This document shows, in pieces, positions 21,493-30,933 of a stretch of 64,000 nt of DNA. Position 1 is the stretch's first letter; every line of letters begins with the position of its first letter. The position numbers and the translations under genes are program-made. The stretch comes from Diogma glabrata (lineage: Eukaryota; Arthropoda; Insecta; Diptera; Cylindrotomidae), in NCBI GenBank assembly GCA_963693315.1, contig OY856186.1, positions 86,942,647-87,006,646 of the forward strand. Direction: 5' to 3'. The notes under the pieces were generated by a model. It did not search any database. It saw nothing but the letters and a program-made list of their open reading frames with translations, and was not told the origin of the DNA.

Positions 21493-22983
21493 TTAATTTC
21501 CTTCTTTCATTAAATAATGTTTCAAGAAACATAAGCTATCTATGGATTTATCTGATAATCTGTTTCTCCTTTTCGACACAAAATGCCCTGAAATTGAGAA
21601 GTTTCGTTCATTTTGAGTAGATGTTGGCTTAACTGTTGACAAAGCCATTTTCAAGTTATTCAGATTAGCGGTGATTTGACCCGTTGCCTCATAAACATTC
21701 ATTTCTCTAATTATTTCTGCAAAGCCATCATTAGCTGTCTGAGTTTTTTTTAAAGTTTCTTGAATGGATAGATTTAACTGTTTTTCATAACAGAGCTCTT
21801 CTGGTTCATCTTGGGTAGTCTCTAGAAACTGTGAATCAGTGAACTGTGAATTATTTCCAACAACGTTGCCAAAAAGTCTTGTTAAATATTTTTTTGCTGT
21901 TTTCGCCATATCACTTTTAGATGTGTAATTTAGAAACTCATCATTTCGAGGAAAATTTGGGTCTTGGAGGAACCTGACCAGTGACACTAATGATTTGTTT
22001 CGTCTCTTTGATATTTTTTCGTTTAATTCCATTACCAGTTTCGTGCTTAGTTCTGATTTTTCTACATCAAGGGCATTGAACAAAAATTTCAGAATACCTT
22101 CGCTAGTAAGGAGATTTGTATCTGTTCGGCTTAATGCCGTAACAGCACATTTTATGGGCTTTAATACTTGATGAATAGACTTGGCTACTTCTGTTTTACT
22201 CGGTGACCACATTTCTTGGAGGTTTAGGTCCTGCAAAGCATTTTCTATATGAGTAACCACTCTTAAGAAACGCTCTATCATAGTATCTAAACTATTCCAT
22301 CGAGTTTTGGAATCTAAAAGTAATGCCAGTTCTTTTTTCTCTGTTGTTGTTATATAATTTTGCAGAACGGAATTTTTAATTGGAGAGTTTTTAAATAATT
22401 TGACTATGCTACGTATTTGATAAATAGTTTCGTGAATATTCATCTCGTTGGTCAACGAAACATTTTCATTGGGCACAAAATCGGCATTGTCATATTCACT
22501 ACAAATAACTGACGATTCTGAGCCTTCGTTCTCAATATCTATGTCAGTATCACTTTCAGATTGAAGATTTATGTGTTTGTCTTTTTTATTATATAAAACT
22601 GAAATAACCGCTAAATGTATTGCATGGTTATAACACAATTGTTGGTTGACTGGTGATAATCGTCCGAATTTGACCATAACACTGGCACCATCACTTGTTG
22701 TTGATACGATATCCTTTTCAAAGTTTATTCCAAAAGAATTTAACCTTTCTTCAACTAATTCAATTAATTTTTCCGATGGACAACTTCCGTTCATTCTAAT
22801 TAGACCCAAATTATCCGAATCACCATCACTATAATAAACATGAATATTCAAGTATCTGCGACTCCTAAAACTTGTCCATTCATCGATAGAAATACTAATT
22901 TTTTTATTTTGTAATTGCATGATTTTGATTTTCTTAGTCATTTCTTTTTTAAGTTCATCATGATAATTGTATATTAACTTCAT
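21493..22983 (-). CDS. hAT transposase, catalytic and dimerisation part
   Basis: Open frame of 496 residues with hAT features in order: SISIDEWTS (catalytic D34), TTSDGASVM (D98), CYNHAIHLAV (C/H motif, 117-125), DSKTRWNSLDTM (conserved RW), and the C-terminal dimerisation motif PTSTQNERNFSISG followed by KRRNRLSDKSIDSLCFLKHYL-type ending (about 452-495). Its ATG overlaps the stop of the BED-finger frame by one base, so it is probably the second half of one gene broken by a frameshift. Remaining sequence looks undamaged. Low Leu-codon bias and AT richness match the surroundings. Confidence 0.85.
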   Translation of the reverse strand: MKLIYNYHDELKKEMTKKIKIMQLQNKKISISIDEWTSFRSRRYLNIHVYYSDGDSDNLGLIRMNGSCPSEKLIELVEERLNSFGINFEKDIVSTTSDGASVMVKFGRLSPVNQQLCYNHAIHLAVISVLYNKKDKHINLQSESDTDIDIENEGSESSVICSEYDNADFVPNENVSLTNEMNIHETIYQIRSIVKLFKNSPIKNSVLQNYITTTEKKELALLLDSKTRWNSLDTMIERFLRVVTHIENALQDLNLQEMWSPSKTEVAKSIHQVLKPIKCAVTALSRTDTNLLTSEGILKFLFNALDVEKSELSTKLVMELNEKISKRRNKSLVSLVRFLQDPNFPRNDEFLNYTSKSDMAKTAKKYLTRLFGNVVGNNSQFTDSQFLETTQDEPEELCYEKQLNLSIQETLKKTQTANDGFAEIIREMNVYEATGQITANLNNLKMALSTVKPTSTQNERNFSISGHFVSKRRNRLSDKSIDSLCFLKHYLMKEGN

Positions 22984-23402
22984 TATGTCTTTTGGTTGTT
23001 TTGAAAGATTAAACTACTTCTTATAAACTCGCAGTTGGCTATTTTCTGTATAGGCAGTCCATCTTTAGCAGCTAAAATTCCAACAATTTCCATAAGACTC
23101 TTTCGTTTTACAGTGATAAATTTCTCCATGGTTGTTTTACTTAAATTAGGGTATTCACCATATTTTCTTTTACTTTTGTTCTGTCTAAATGGTTGATTTT
23201 CTGTTGGCTTTCTTTTCATTTGATGTATCCCTTCCAAATGTCGATGCAAGCCAGTAGTTGCTGATGATTTACAGGATAGCGTTTTCTTACACAATTTACA
23301 CACAGCAAAATCTTTGTCGGTTTTATTTTTCTCAAAATGTACCCAACAATCATCATATGTTTTGTTACTCATGTTTGTACTATTATAATTGAAAGAAAAC
23401 AA
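22983..23402 (-). CDS. BED zinc-finger N-terminal part of hAT transposase
   Basis: 139 codons with a BED finger: W20, C35-x2-C38 (CKLCKK), then HRHLEGIH giving H55-x4-H60. This is the DNA-binding head of hAT transposases. A conserved transposase segment follows (IVGILAAKDGLPIQKI, residues about 100-116). The frame then stops, and the catalytic part resumes in another phase at a TAATG overlap. Either a single indel broke the gene or the overlap allows reinitiation; indel is the simpler reading. M11 may be the true start. Confidence 0.8.
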   Translation of the reverse strand: MFSFNYNSTNMSNKTYDDCWVHFEKNKTDKDFAVCKLCKKTLSCKSSATTGLHRHLEGIHQMKRKPTENQPFRQNKSKRKYGEYPNLSKTTMEKFITVKRKSLMEIVGILAAKDGLPIQKIANCEFIRSSLIFQNNQKT

Positions 23403-23729
23403 AAGTATTTGTTCAATCTACACATTGGAATTTACAGTAATTAAATAATTATATATATACTTACTAAGTATCATAAATATTTTATGACAGTTGAGTTTTT
23501 ATAAAAAATAATTGTTAATCACCAAAACACTTCTACTTACTTAAATTTCGCTCGCAATAAGCTTAAGTTGGTACTATATTATTTTAGTTATAAAATGTAG
23601 TAGAATACTGGTGAAAACAGTAAAAGAGTTTTTCTTAAAACTTAAAATTCATGATTTGTTTGTCAATTGATTTGTAAATATAAATTTTGTAATTCTCGAG
23701 AAATAGAATAAAATTTCTCGAGAAATGAG
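23403..23729. other. hAT non-coding end before the gypsy insertion
   Basis: AT-rich sequence upstream of the hAT transposase. It contains two TTCTCGAGAAAT motifs near 23694-23727, matching the subterminal motifs. The final TGAG (23726-23729) is the left target duplication of the gypsy element. Confidence 0.6.
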
Positions 23730-23960
23730 TGTAAAACAAGGATGGTTTTAATAAAAATCATTTACTTCGATTTACGGCGATTTTATTTATTTAACAAGAT
23801 TACAAAAAAATGTTCTCATTCCACTACGAAGATGCCGGAAGTTACTGCATTAACAAAAAACGTCATCAATCCATTTTGACATATAAATAAAAATCCACTG
23901 AACGTAATTAGTTTATTATAATGTTATTTGACAGATGGAGTTGCTGCTGCGTTCGTTACA
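23730..23960 (-). repeat. LTR of gypsy element B (3' LTR)
   Basis: 231 bp, TG..CA bounded, same sequence as 28799-29029. It follows the integrase frame and the purine tract. Confidence 0.95.
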
Positions 23961-23991
23961 CTCGGCTCTCCTGACAAATTTAGGATTGTCC

Positions 23992-24951
23992 TCAATCCTC
24001 CATTTCTGATTCTACGGTGTTAAGGTCTTCTTCTGGCGTAACAACAAGACGCATATGGTCAGCAGGTACTAAACCTTGATAACGACGTTTTCCTTCAGTG
24101 TTGACTGAACCTTCTACTCTGTACCTGTCACCATACAGTACATCTACCACAGTATATGGCCCTCTATACCGTCGTTGCAATTTTCTACTGTCTCCCGTAG
24201 CTGGCGGCTCGCGGAAAACAACAACTTTATCTCCAACTTTGTATGTTTTTGGAGAACGGAATTTCAAATCAAATATTTCTTTCTGCTGTTGCTGATTTTT
24301 TTTGATACGCGCTGATGCTTCTTTCCTCGACATTTCTCGTACGGCTGGGTCAAACCCTTTATTATTTACAGCTTCGGTTAGTAGCGTAAGTGTGAGTTTG
24401 TCTCCAACAAACGGTTTCGGCGAAAATCCGAAAAGCAATTCTTGTGGTGACATTTTCGTTATCGAATGGGGCAGACTATTCATGGCCCACTGGATGTTTA
24501 CCAACTGTTCTTCCCATTTTTCATGTTGCGTATCTGCCATGGTTCTTAACGAATGCATAATTGTACGGTTACAACGTTCCACCTGACCATTACCCCTAGG
24601 CGTTGCAGTAGCATTCAAAACATGACGGATATTGTTCTGCCTGCAAAGGTTCCCAAAGCTTTTGGATGTGAAGGCTGATCCACGATCTGTGATAACTCGA
24701 CTCGGCATACCAAAATGCATAGCATAATTTCTTAACGCATTTCCAACAAATCGTGACGACGTATCTCGAACTGGTTTTAAGTGAACGTACTTGGTAAATG
24801 CATCGATGATCACCAACACATAAGAATTCCCTTTCTTACTTTTTATAAAAGGACCCAAATGGTCTAAATGCCAGGTATGATTTGGAACGGGGATCTTTTC
24901 AATAGGGTGCAATTCAATTTTATTCGCGTCGCGATTTTCACGGTGATACAA
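23992..24951 (-). CDS. gypsy element B integrase, out of frame
   Basis: 319 codons: integrase catalytic core (WHLDHLGPF, ITDRGSAFTS, GNGQVERCNR giving D, D, E) and a C-terminal SH3-like end (KVGDKVVVFREPP, RRYRGPYTVVDVL). It overlaps the preceding frame by 14 bases in a different phase; the CCEC zinc ligands lie in the upstream part of this frame. A one-base shift would connect them. No chromodomain and no env. In an element with identical LTRs this is a very fresh lesion, a sequence error, or recoding. Confidence 0.85.
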   Translation of the reverse strand: MYHRENRDANKIELHPIEKIPVPNHTWHLDHLGPFIKSKKGNSYVLVIIDAFTKYVHLKPVRDTSSRFVGNALRNYAMHFGMPSRVITDRGSAFTSKSFGNLCRQNNIRHVLNATATPRGNGQVERCNRTIMHSLRTMADTQHEKWEEQLVNIQWAMNSLPHSITKMSPQELLFGFSPKPFVGDKLTLTLLTEAVNNKGFDPAVREMSRKEASARIKKNQQQQKEIFDLKFRSPKTYKVGDKVVVFREPPATGDSRKLQRRYRGPYTVVDVLYGDRYRVEGSVNTEGKRRYQGLVPADHMRLVVTPEEDLNTVESEMED

Positions 24952-27900
24952 ACATTCGCAGCAATGTCAATGATTTTACAAACTGGCGCATTTTGGGCCA
25001 CCAATAGACTTTCCGTATAGCACATAAGGACTTTTCTAATCCGAAATGTCCTAAATTATCATGAAACATGGTAACTATTCTAGTTCGCACACCTTTCGGT
25101 ACATAAAATAGTAAAGAATCGTTGACTTTCCGGTAAAGTCGATCATTTTCGATTATATAATCTTTATTTTCTGGATGTTTTATATTTTCTTTTATATTAT
25201 TTACATCGGAGTCCTGTTCTTGCAATGTTTGTATCCAATCACTATCTATTTCAACACGGAGGATATCTAACGTCGCAGGCTCTATTTCACACGGTGGTTC
25301 TACCGGATTTCTACTTAATGCATCTACATGCATCATCTGTTTTCCATTTCTATGGCAAACATCGAAGTCGTACTCTAGTAATCTGAGCCACCATCTCCCT
25401 ATACGTGGCACTATATCACGTTTTGTCGAAGCCGTTCTCAACGAACCACAATCAGTAACTACACAAAAATGTTTTCCGAGCACAAAACAACGAAAACGGT
25501 CTAACGACTCAACCACCGCTAATGTTTCAAGCTCGAAACTGTGGAACTTTTTCTCTAAATCGGTTGTTTGCCTACTGAAATATGACACGGGATGAAGCTC
25601 GCCGTTACTTTCTCTTTGTAATAGTACACCAGCGACACCAATGGCGCTTGCATCCGTATGAACTTCGTGAGATTTAGCATGTTCAAAAAGTGCTAGAACG
25701 TCGCGTTGGCAAAGAGTTTTCTTAATCTGTTGAAATGAACACTCTTGTTCTTGGCTCCATTTAAAAGTTACATTTTTCCGAGTTAATCGGGTTAATGGTT
25801 CCACTAAATGTGAAAATTTAGGCACAAATTTTCTGAAATAAGACGCTAAACCAACAAACTGACGAATTTGGTGAACACTTGTAGGAGTTGGAAACTTGTC
25901 TACGCTTAAAATTTTCCCTTTTCCAGGCCTTACTCCTGACTCGTCGATTTCATGCCCTAAAAACTCTACACTTCGCACCAAAAATTTGCATTTGACTAGT
26001 TTTATAGTTAATCCATACTTCTGAAGTATAGTTAATAAATTTTCAAACTTTTCTAGTGCCTCTACGATAGTTTTGCTAGGTATGATTATATCATCAAGAT
26101 ATACTATAATTTCGTAATTCATTTCGACTGCGATTTGGTTCATTAACCGCTGAAAAACCGCTGGAGCGTTGGTCAACCCAAAAGGCATACGTTCGAATTC
26201 ATATTGCCCATCTGGCGTAACGAACGAAGTAAACCTTTTAGAATCTGGGTCTACCGGAACTTGATAATATCCGGACGCTAAATCCAATACTATGAAAAAG
26301 TTGTTGTTTGCCAATCTCTGCAAACAGTCATCGATGTTGGGGATCGGAAATCTATCTTTAATCGTCTTTTTATTCAAGCGACGAAAATCTACGCATATTC
26401 TTTCATCCCCATTTTTCTTTTTTACAATAACAATCGGCAAGGCATATTCTGAAGACGAATGTTTAATAATGCCCAGTTCCAGCAGCTCAGTTATGTGTTT
26501 CTTCACAACCTCTCGTTGACTATAAGAAAGCCTGTATGGATGGTACGAAACAGGTTCGCTGTCTAACAAATTTATCTTAATACTAACTTGATTTGTTTTC
26601 CCAATTTCTTCCATATTTAAAGCGAAACAGTTACGATATTTCAAAATTAAGTCTCTGATTTTGGTTTTATCTTCTACGTCGATTTCGGTATTTATGCAAT
26701 TCTCTAAAATATTACAATCGATGTTACAAAACTTATCTACAGCATTGACATTTAAAACTTGTTTGATACTTATATCTTCATTAAAATTATTTACATCTAC
26801 ATCATAATTTTCAAAATCTCTAAATTTTTGGGAATATACGCTGTCGTTGTTTTCTAAATTTTCAAACAATTCCTCGCTAAAGTTACAAAAATATCTATTA
26901 TCGGAGTCATCGAAAACAACTGTCTTGTCGATAATTTTCCTACCATTTGAGTTTATTTCAATTGGGCAAAAGTCACTACTGTTTTGATTTTCTTGGTAAT
27001 TTACAATTACCTTACCGTCTTTATTTAAACTATTTGTTTCAAAATTACTAACAAAAATATTATTATGTTCAGTATTATTTTTATTTAGTTCTTCAAGAAC
27101 GTTAGAAACTAATTTATTTTGATTCGTATCAAGAAAGATATTACAATCGGAAATATTATTATTGTTTTTTAAGCTAATATTTACATTAAACTCCCCATCG
27201 GCGTTAACAAATTCCAATTTGGAATTTTTTTGAATTTTCAGTATTTTTAATGTGTCGAATGCTTTAATAATTATTATCCCTCTTTGATCGAGAGCACTAC
27301 GTCCTATCATTAGTGATTCGCGTTGATCAGAGTCATTAACAATTAAAGCAGACACAGAAATATGAACGTTGTCTATTTCGATCTTGACATCTACTTTGCC
27401 TAAGCTAGTTGTCAAACCTTTTCCAAAACCTCTTAATTTTTGGTTGTCAGGACTCCATTTTAAATTCAAACAACGAGCTAAAGATTCTGTCATCGTGACG
27501 CAATCTGAACCCAAATCGACAAACGCTTTTACTGAAGCACCATTAACTTTCACAGTTTTAATGTATTCATTTTCTGTGATTTCGATACGCTTAATATCTT
27601 TTGGTTTTTTTGAAGGGCACGCAATCTCATAGTGACCTTCTCTACGGCAGAAACTACAAAACACTTTTTTTGGACAATCACGAGCGATGTGATTTTCTGA
27701 ATTGCAGCGAAAACAAACACGATGACGATTTTGATTTGTCGGATGAAAATTATTTTCATGAAATTTATTTGTATAGTTTCTATTATTATTATTCACGAAC
27801 TTTCCGCAATTTTTATCATTAATACTTAACATATTTTCGAACCGATTAATTCTTTCAATGAACTCTGTTACGGTTGTAAACGATTGCATTGCCAAAGAAC

Positions 27901-28720
27901 ACTTAATTCTTTCGTCACTATTTCCTAGCCCTGAAATAATATATTTTATTATTGTTTGATCATCTAGATCAATTTCGCTCGACAGTTTACGAATTGTATA
28001 GGCATACTCTGTATACGATTCGTTTGATTTTTTTTTTCGTTGTGCTAATGTGAAATGAACGTCCGCAACATCGCGGTTTTTGCCGAATTCTGAAATTATG
28101 GCACTTCGAAAATCCTCCCAATTCCTAATCATACCTGACACTGACTCATACCACAACATTGCAATTCCTTGCAATTTTCTTACGGCGGCATATAAAATAA
28201 TTTGGTCACTTAACAAATAAATATCTCTTAACTGCTCGATCGCATTCACCCAACACTTCACTGACACATCTTCACGATTTGCTGGATTATAATCCGACAG
28301 CATTTCGACCACGTCACGCGGAGAAAGATTAAAATTATTATTACCTTTTTGGTTACCTGGATCAGCAGTCACAAAGCCATGGGTCCCCTGCCAAGCTGGA
28401 GCTTGTTGATTCACTGAGTTTTGTGTCTGATACGGCGGTTCAAAATAACCCAATGGTTGTGCATGATGGTGTTGCTGTGATGATGTAAATTGGTTTTGAT
28501 AAGTATAATTTTGACTCTGATTCGGTGGTATATATTGTTGTTGAAACTGTAGTGCATGTGGTGCTGTATGTTGTTGAAACGTAGACGCTGCGTATCGTTG
28601 TTGATACTGTTGTGGTTGATTATATTGTTGGTAGTGTTCTTTATTCTTTTCCGGCGAAAAACTTTTCCTACAACGACGAGATGAAGTTTTGCTATTTGTG
28701 CTAGACGATGAATTCTCCAT
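24938..28720 (-). CDS. gypsy element B Gag-Pol (to integrase zinc finger)
   Basis: 1,260-codon frame. The N-terminus is Gln/Asn-rich (about residues 25-110) and prion-like in composition. Capsid-like region at about 135-290 (LWYESVSGMIRNWEDFRSAI), then two CCHC knuckles (CFRCNSENHIARDC, CSFCRREGHYEIAC). Protease active site is VDLGSD with D402, a Leu where Thr/Ser is usual. An Asn/Asp-rich linker of about 190 residues separates protease and RT. RT YLDD is at 874-877, then RNase H with VHTDAS and TDCGSL. The frame ends inside the integrase zinc finger after HDNLGHFGLEKS; the CxxC half is in the next frame. Start ATG at 28720 is about 80 bases inside the LTR. Confidence 0.9.
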   Translation of the reverse strand: MENSSSSTNSKTSSRRCRKSFSPEKNKEHYQQYNQPQQYQQRYAASTFQQHTAPHALQFQQQYIPPNQSQNYTYQNQFTSSQQHHHAQPLGYFEPPYQTQNSVNQQAPAWQGTHGFVTADPGNQKGNNNFNLSPRDVVEMLSDYNPANREDVSVKCWVNAIEQLRDIYLLSDQIILYAAVRKLQGIAMLWYESVSGMIRNWEDFRSAIISEFGKNRDVADVHFTLAQRKKKSNESYTEYAYTIRKLSSEIDLDDQTIIKYIISGLGNSDERIKCSLAMQSFTTVTEFIERINRFENMLSINDKNCGKFVNNNNRNYTNKFHENNFHPTNQNRHRVCFRCNSENHIARDCPKKVFCSFCRREGHYEIACPSKKPKDIKRIEITENEYIKTVKVNGASVKAFVDLGSDCVTMTESLARCLNLKWSPDNQKLRGFGKGLTTSLGKVDVKIEIDNVHISVSALIVNDSDQRESLMIGRSALDQRGIIIIKAFDTLKILKIQKNSKLEFVNADGEFNVNISLKNNNNISDCNIFLDTNQNKLVSNVLEELNKNNTEHNNIFVSNFETNSLNKDGKVIVNYQENQNSSDFCPIEINSNGRKIIDKTVVFDDSDNRYFCNFSEELFENLENNDSVYSQKFRDFENYDVDVNNFNEDISIKQVLNVNAVDKFCNIDCNILENCINTEIDVEDKTKIRDLILKYRNCFALNMEEIGKTNQVSIKINLLDSEPVSYHPYRLSYSQREVVKKHITELLELGIIKHSSSEYALPIVIVKKKNGDERICVDFRRLNKKTIKDRFPIPNIDDCLQRLANNNFFIVLDLASGYYQVPVDPDSKRFTSFVTPDGQYEFERMPFGLTNAPAVFQRLMNQIAVEMNYEIIVYLDDIIIPSKTIVEALEKFENLLTILQKYGLTIKLVKCKFLVRSVEFLGHEIDESGVRPGKGKILSVDKFPTPTSVHQIRQFVGLASYFRKFVPKFSHLVEPLTRLTRKNVTFKWSQEQECSFQQIKKTLCQRDVLALFEHAKSHEVHTDASAIGVAGVLLQRESNGELHPVSYFSRQTTDLEKKFHSFELETLAVVESLDRFRCFVLGKHFCVVTDCGSLRTASTKRDIVPRIGRWWLRLLEYDFDVCHRNGKQMMHVDALSRNPVEPPCEIEPATLDILRVEIDSDWIQTLQEQDSDVNNIKENIKHPENKDYIIENDRLYRKVNDSLLFYVPKGVRTRIVTMFHDNLGHFGLEKSLCAIRKVYWWPKMRQFVKSLTLLRMFVSP

Positions 28721-28783
28721 TTTTATTTTTATATGTATTATTATAATTTTATATAGATTTCGATGATGTAACTTCCGTTGGTT

Positions 28784-28796
28784 ATCCCACTTCTGA
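28784..28796 (-). promoter_or_regulatory. candidate primer-binding site (tRNA-Leu)
   Basis: Two bases after the 5' LTR the minus strand reads TCAGAAGTGGGAT. This equals the complement of the 3' region of the common eukaryotic tRNA-Leu(CAA) (..ATCCCACTTCTGACA) as I remember it. The TGG pairing with CCA is absent, so the primer may be shortened or internal. Confidence 0.45.
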
Positions 28797-28798
28797 TC

Positions 28799-29029
28799 TG
28801 TAAAACAAGGATGGTTTTAATAAAAATCATTTACTTCGATTTACGGCGATTTTATTTATTTAACAAGATTACAAAAAAATGTTCTCATTCCACTACGAAG
28901 ATGCCGGAAGTTACTGCATTAACAAAAAACGTCATCAATCCATTTTGACATATAAATAAAAATCCACTGAACGTAATTAGTTTATTATAATGTTATTTGA
29001 CAGATGGAGTTGCTGCTGCGTTCGTTACA
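28799..29029 (-). repeat. LTR of gypsy element B (5' LTR)
   Basis: 231 bp, upstream of gag on the minus strand. Should contain the promoter; I did not recognise a specific TATA/initiator arrangement. Confidence 0.95.
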
Positions 29030-29104
29030 TGAGAAAGAAAAGTTGTTAGAGAATTCTTGAGAAATCGAGAAAACGAATTCTCGAGAATAATCTCTACACA
29101 GAAC

Positions 29105-30015
29105 GAGAACTATTGATTTTTTTACAATCGCTTGAAAAAAATAGTGAAGTGTTATCATGTAAGTATATTATAAATTGCTTGTACCACACATTTGATTACT
29201 AGGCGTGGGTAAGTGAGGGAGCGATTATACTAACAAATACATTTTTAATATTTTTTAAGATGATTCCAATTTATAGTTGGAGTAAAATTGCGGTGGAATT
29301 TTCGTCGCAGACAATTGTTCCAAGAACAGGCGAGGAACTCCGAAATAAATTTAAGCACATGAAATCGAGGACAAAGAAAAAAATACGCGAACTCAATCAA
29401 CATGTAAGAGCTACCGGAGGTGATGCTCCTAAGCATCTGTCGGAGGTGGACAAGCTAGTGGAGAAACTGGCAGGACAGAATTCTATGACTGGATTAAGTT
29501 ATTCTGCCGATAACTTTGCGGATGTAAATTTTTGAAATCTTATAATTAATAACGAATCTAAAATATATACTTATATTCTAGGAACCGATTCAAGTAATTG
29601 ATGATAATGCAACGCAAGAAATTATCAGTGAAAAAACCCACGAACCACCGACTAATGATGTTACACCGATTAATCAAAATGATGTCATATCGGTGAATCA
29701 CAATCATGGACCACCGTTTCAAAATATACTGAGCAACAAGTATCCATCAAGTATCCGTGAAATGAAAAAGAGGAATATTAAAGAAAAACAGCGTGTTATA
29801 CGTAGCAACAATGGTGAGCAATTCGACAGTGTTTTAATTACTGTTAGATTTTTAATTAATTTTTATATTTTCTTTTGTTCCTAGACAAAATTGATGGGGA
29901 GCTGCTAAATATTTATAGGAAGAAATTGGAAATATTTCAAGAAAATCTGTTAATAAATAAAGAAGGTTTACGGTTCGAGAAGAAAATGGCAATGAAAGAG
30001 CTGGAAATAAAATAA
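29105..30015 (+). pseudogene. Myb/SANT-like protein gene of a PIF/Harbinger element, exons after the hAT
   Basis: Continues the exon broken at 21236. First piece 29105 to about 29160-29165 (ELLIFLQSLEKN). Exon about 29275-29523 has SWSKIAVEF and LRNKFKHMKSRTKKKIREL, the core of the Myb/SANT-like (zeste-type) DNA-binding domain, ending at donor GATGTAAAT. Exon 29581-29820 follows a TTCTAG acceptor and ends at G|GTGAGC. The last exon, 29885-30015, follows TTCCTAG and ends TAA. The tail is Lys/Glu-rich and likely coiled coil. Phases join cleanly at the last two introns. In Harbinger elements this protein carries the transposase to DNA. The 5' exon is destroyed by the hAT, so the gene is dead here. 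Confidence 0.7.
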
Positions 30016-30169
30016 GAATGGCTGGAAATTGAAAAGCAAAAGTTGCAATTAGTTTTAGAAAAAAAATGTGAGATTAAATTCTGAAATAAAAAATTCAAAC
30101 GAATATAGCAATTTTATCTTTATTAATAAATTTATTTAAATTAAAAATATTTGATCTTTTAATTGAAGA

Positions 30170-30795
30170 ATGGTATTAATATTTCCGCATGGAGGGATCA
30201 GTTTTTATTTTTTTGAAATTTGACATACGAGTTAACGTGAGATAGCACATACCACTGGCAATAGCAGTGAGATATCACAAGCCAAGATGACATCTTAGGG
30301 GTGGTGGCGGATGAACTGTATTCAGTCAACGGTAGCATCCTCAATCTTAGCTGTGAAATAATCCTTGATGATGAGACGCTATTACTTGAGGAAACGAGCC
30401 TTCATATAACTATATGTGGGCTTTAATATTCAAAAAAGACAGTGCGTCACAGAATCCAGGAATAGGCAATCAGCTGGATTATTGGCAACTACATTTTTGT
30501 TTTGTTTCAGCAAATTTTTGTAAAAATTTGTTATTTACTTTTTAATTTACTTTTATTTTCTTTATTCTATCATAAAATATTCGCCTATGTCATTGTCAGT
30601 GATAGGATTTTTAGTTTAGTTATCCATTCTTTAACAAAAAATATAAAAAAATACAAAAAAAGGAAGATTTACGTCCATCAACACCTTTGAACGTATGTTG
30701 TTGTGGGACCTTGGTCTTAAAAGGTTTTTATGTGTTATTGTGACACATATTGTAATTCCTACTATACAACACATTTTATTAGAAAAAAAATAGGC
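30170..30795 (+). repeat. LINE 3' end (jockey-like family), plus orientation
   Basis: Ends TGTTGTGGGACC, then CAACACATTTTATTAGAAAAAAAA. This is the same terminal pattern as the LINE ending at 49992, so it is read as a 3' untranslated region with polyA tail. An inverted copy, alignable over its full length, is at 61300-61985. No coding part remains. It lies between the Myb gene and the Harbinger transposase. Confidence 0.7.
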
Positions 30796-30933
30796 GCTTT
30801 ACATTGAACATTACAACACAACTTGTTTAAATTTGCTTTGATCTGCTCTACCTTGAACAAGTTGTATATAAAAAAGTATTGATAAAACGTATTTTATTTT
30901 TTCAAAAGGAACGTATGTACCATAATCTATGAT

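Larger units (their letters stand above)
23730..29029 (-). mobile_element. young Ty3/gypsy element B with identical LTRs
   Basis: 5,300-bp element with 231-bp LTRs at both ends that I read as identical. Each LTR starts TGTAAAAC and ends GTTACA on the + strand. It is flanked by TGAG (23726-23729 and 29030-29033), and inserted in the hAT. Gag-pol runs on the minus strand. A primer-site match to tRNA-Leu lies at 28784-28796, and a purine tract (AGGAGAGCCGAG on the minus strand) abuts the 3' LTR at 23961. Identical LTRs mean a very recent insertion. Confidence 0.95.
21237..29096. mobile_element. hAT DNA transposon containing a nested gypsy element
   Basis: Ends TAGAGATTGG... and ...TAATCTCTA are short inverted repeats, flanked by the perfect 8-bp duplication CACAGAAC (21229-21236 and 29097-29104), the size typical of hAT. 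Just inside both ends, and again before the gypsy insertion, are palindromic TCTCGAGAATTCTTGAG-type motifs that may bind transposase. The transposase lies on the minus strand (23402 to 21493). The gypsy element 23730-29029 sits in the region upstream of the transposase; without it the hAT would be about 2.56 kb. Confidence 0.9.

Noticed and set aside
30502..30690. 62-codon hydrophobic frame, mirrored at 61460-61657
   Set aside because: Both lie in the LINE 3' untranslated repeat, on opposite strands relative to the element; chance frames.
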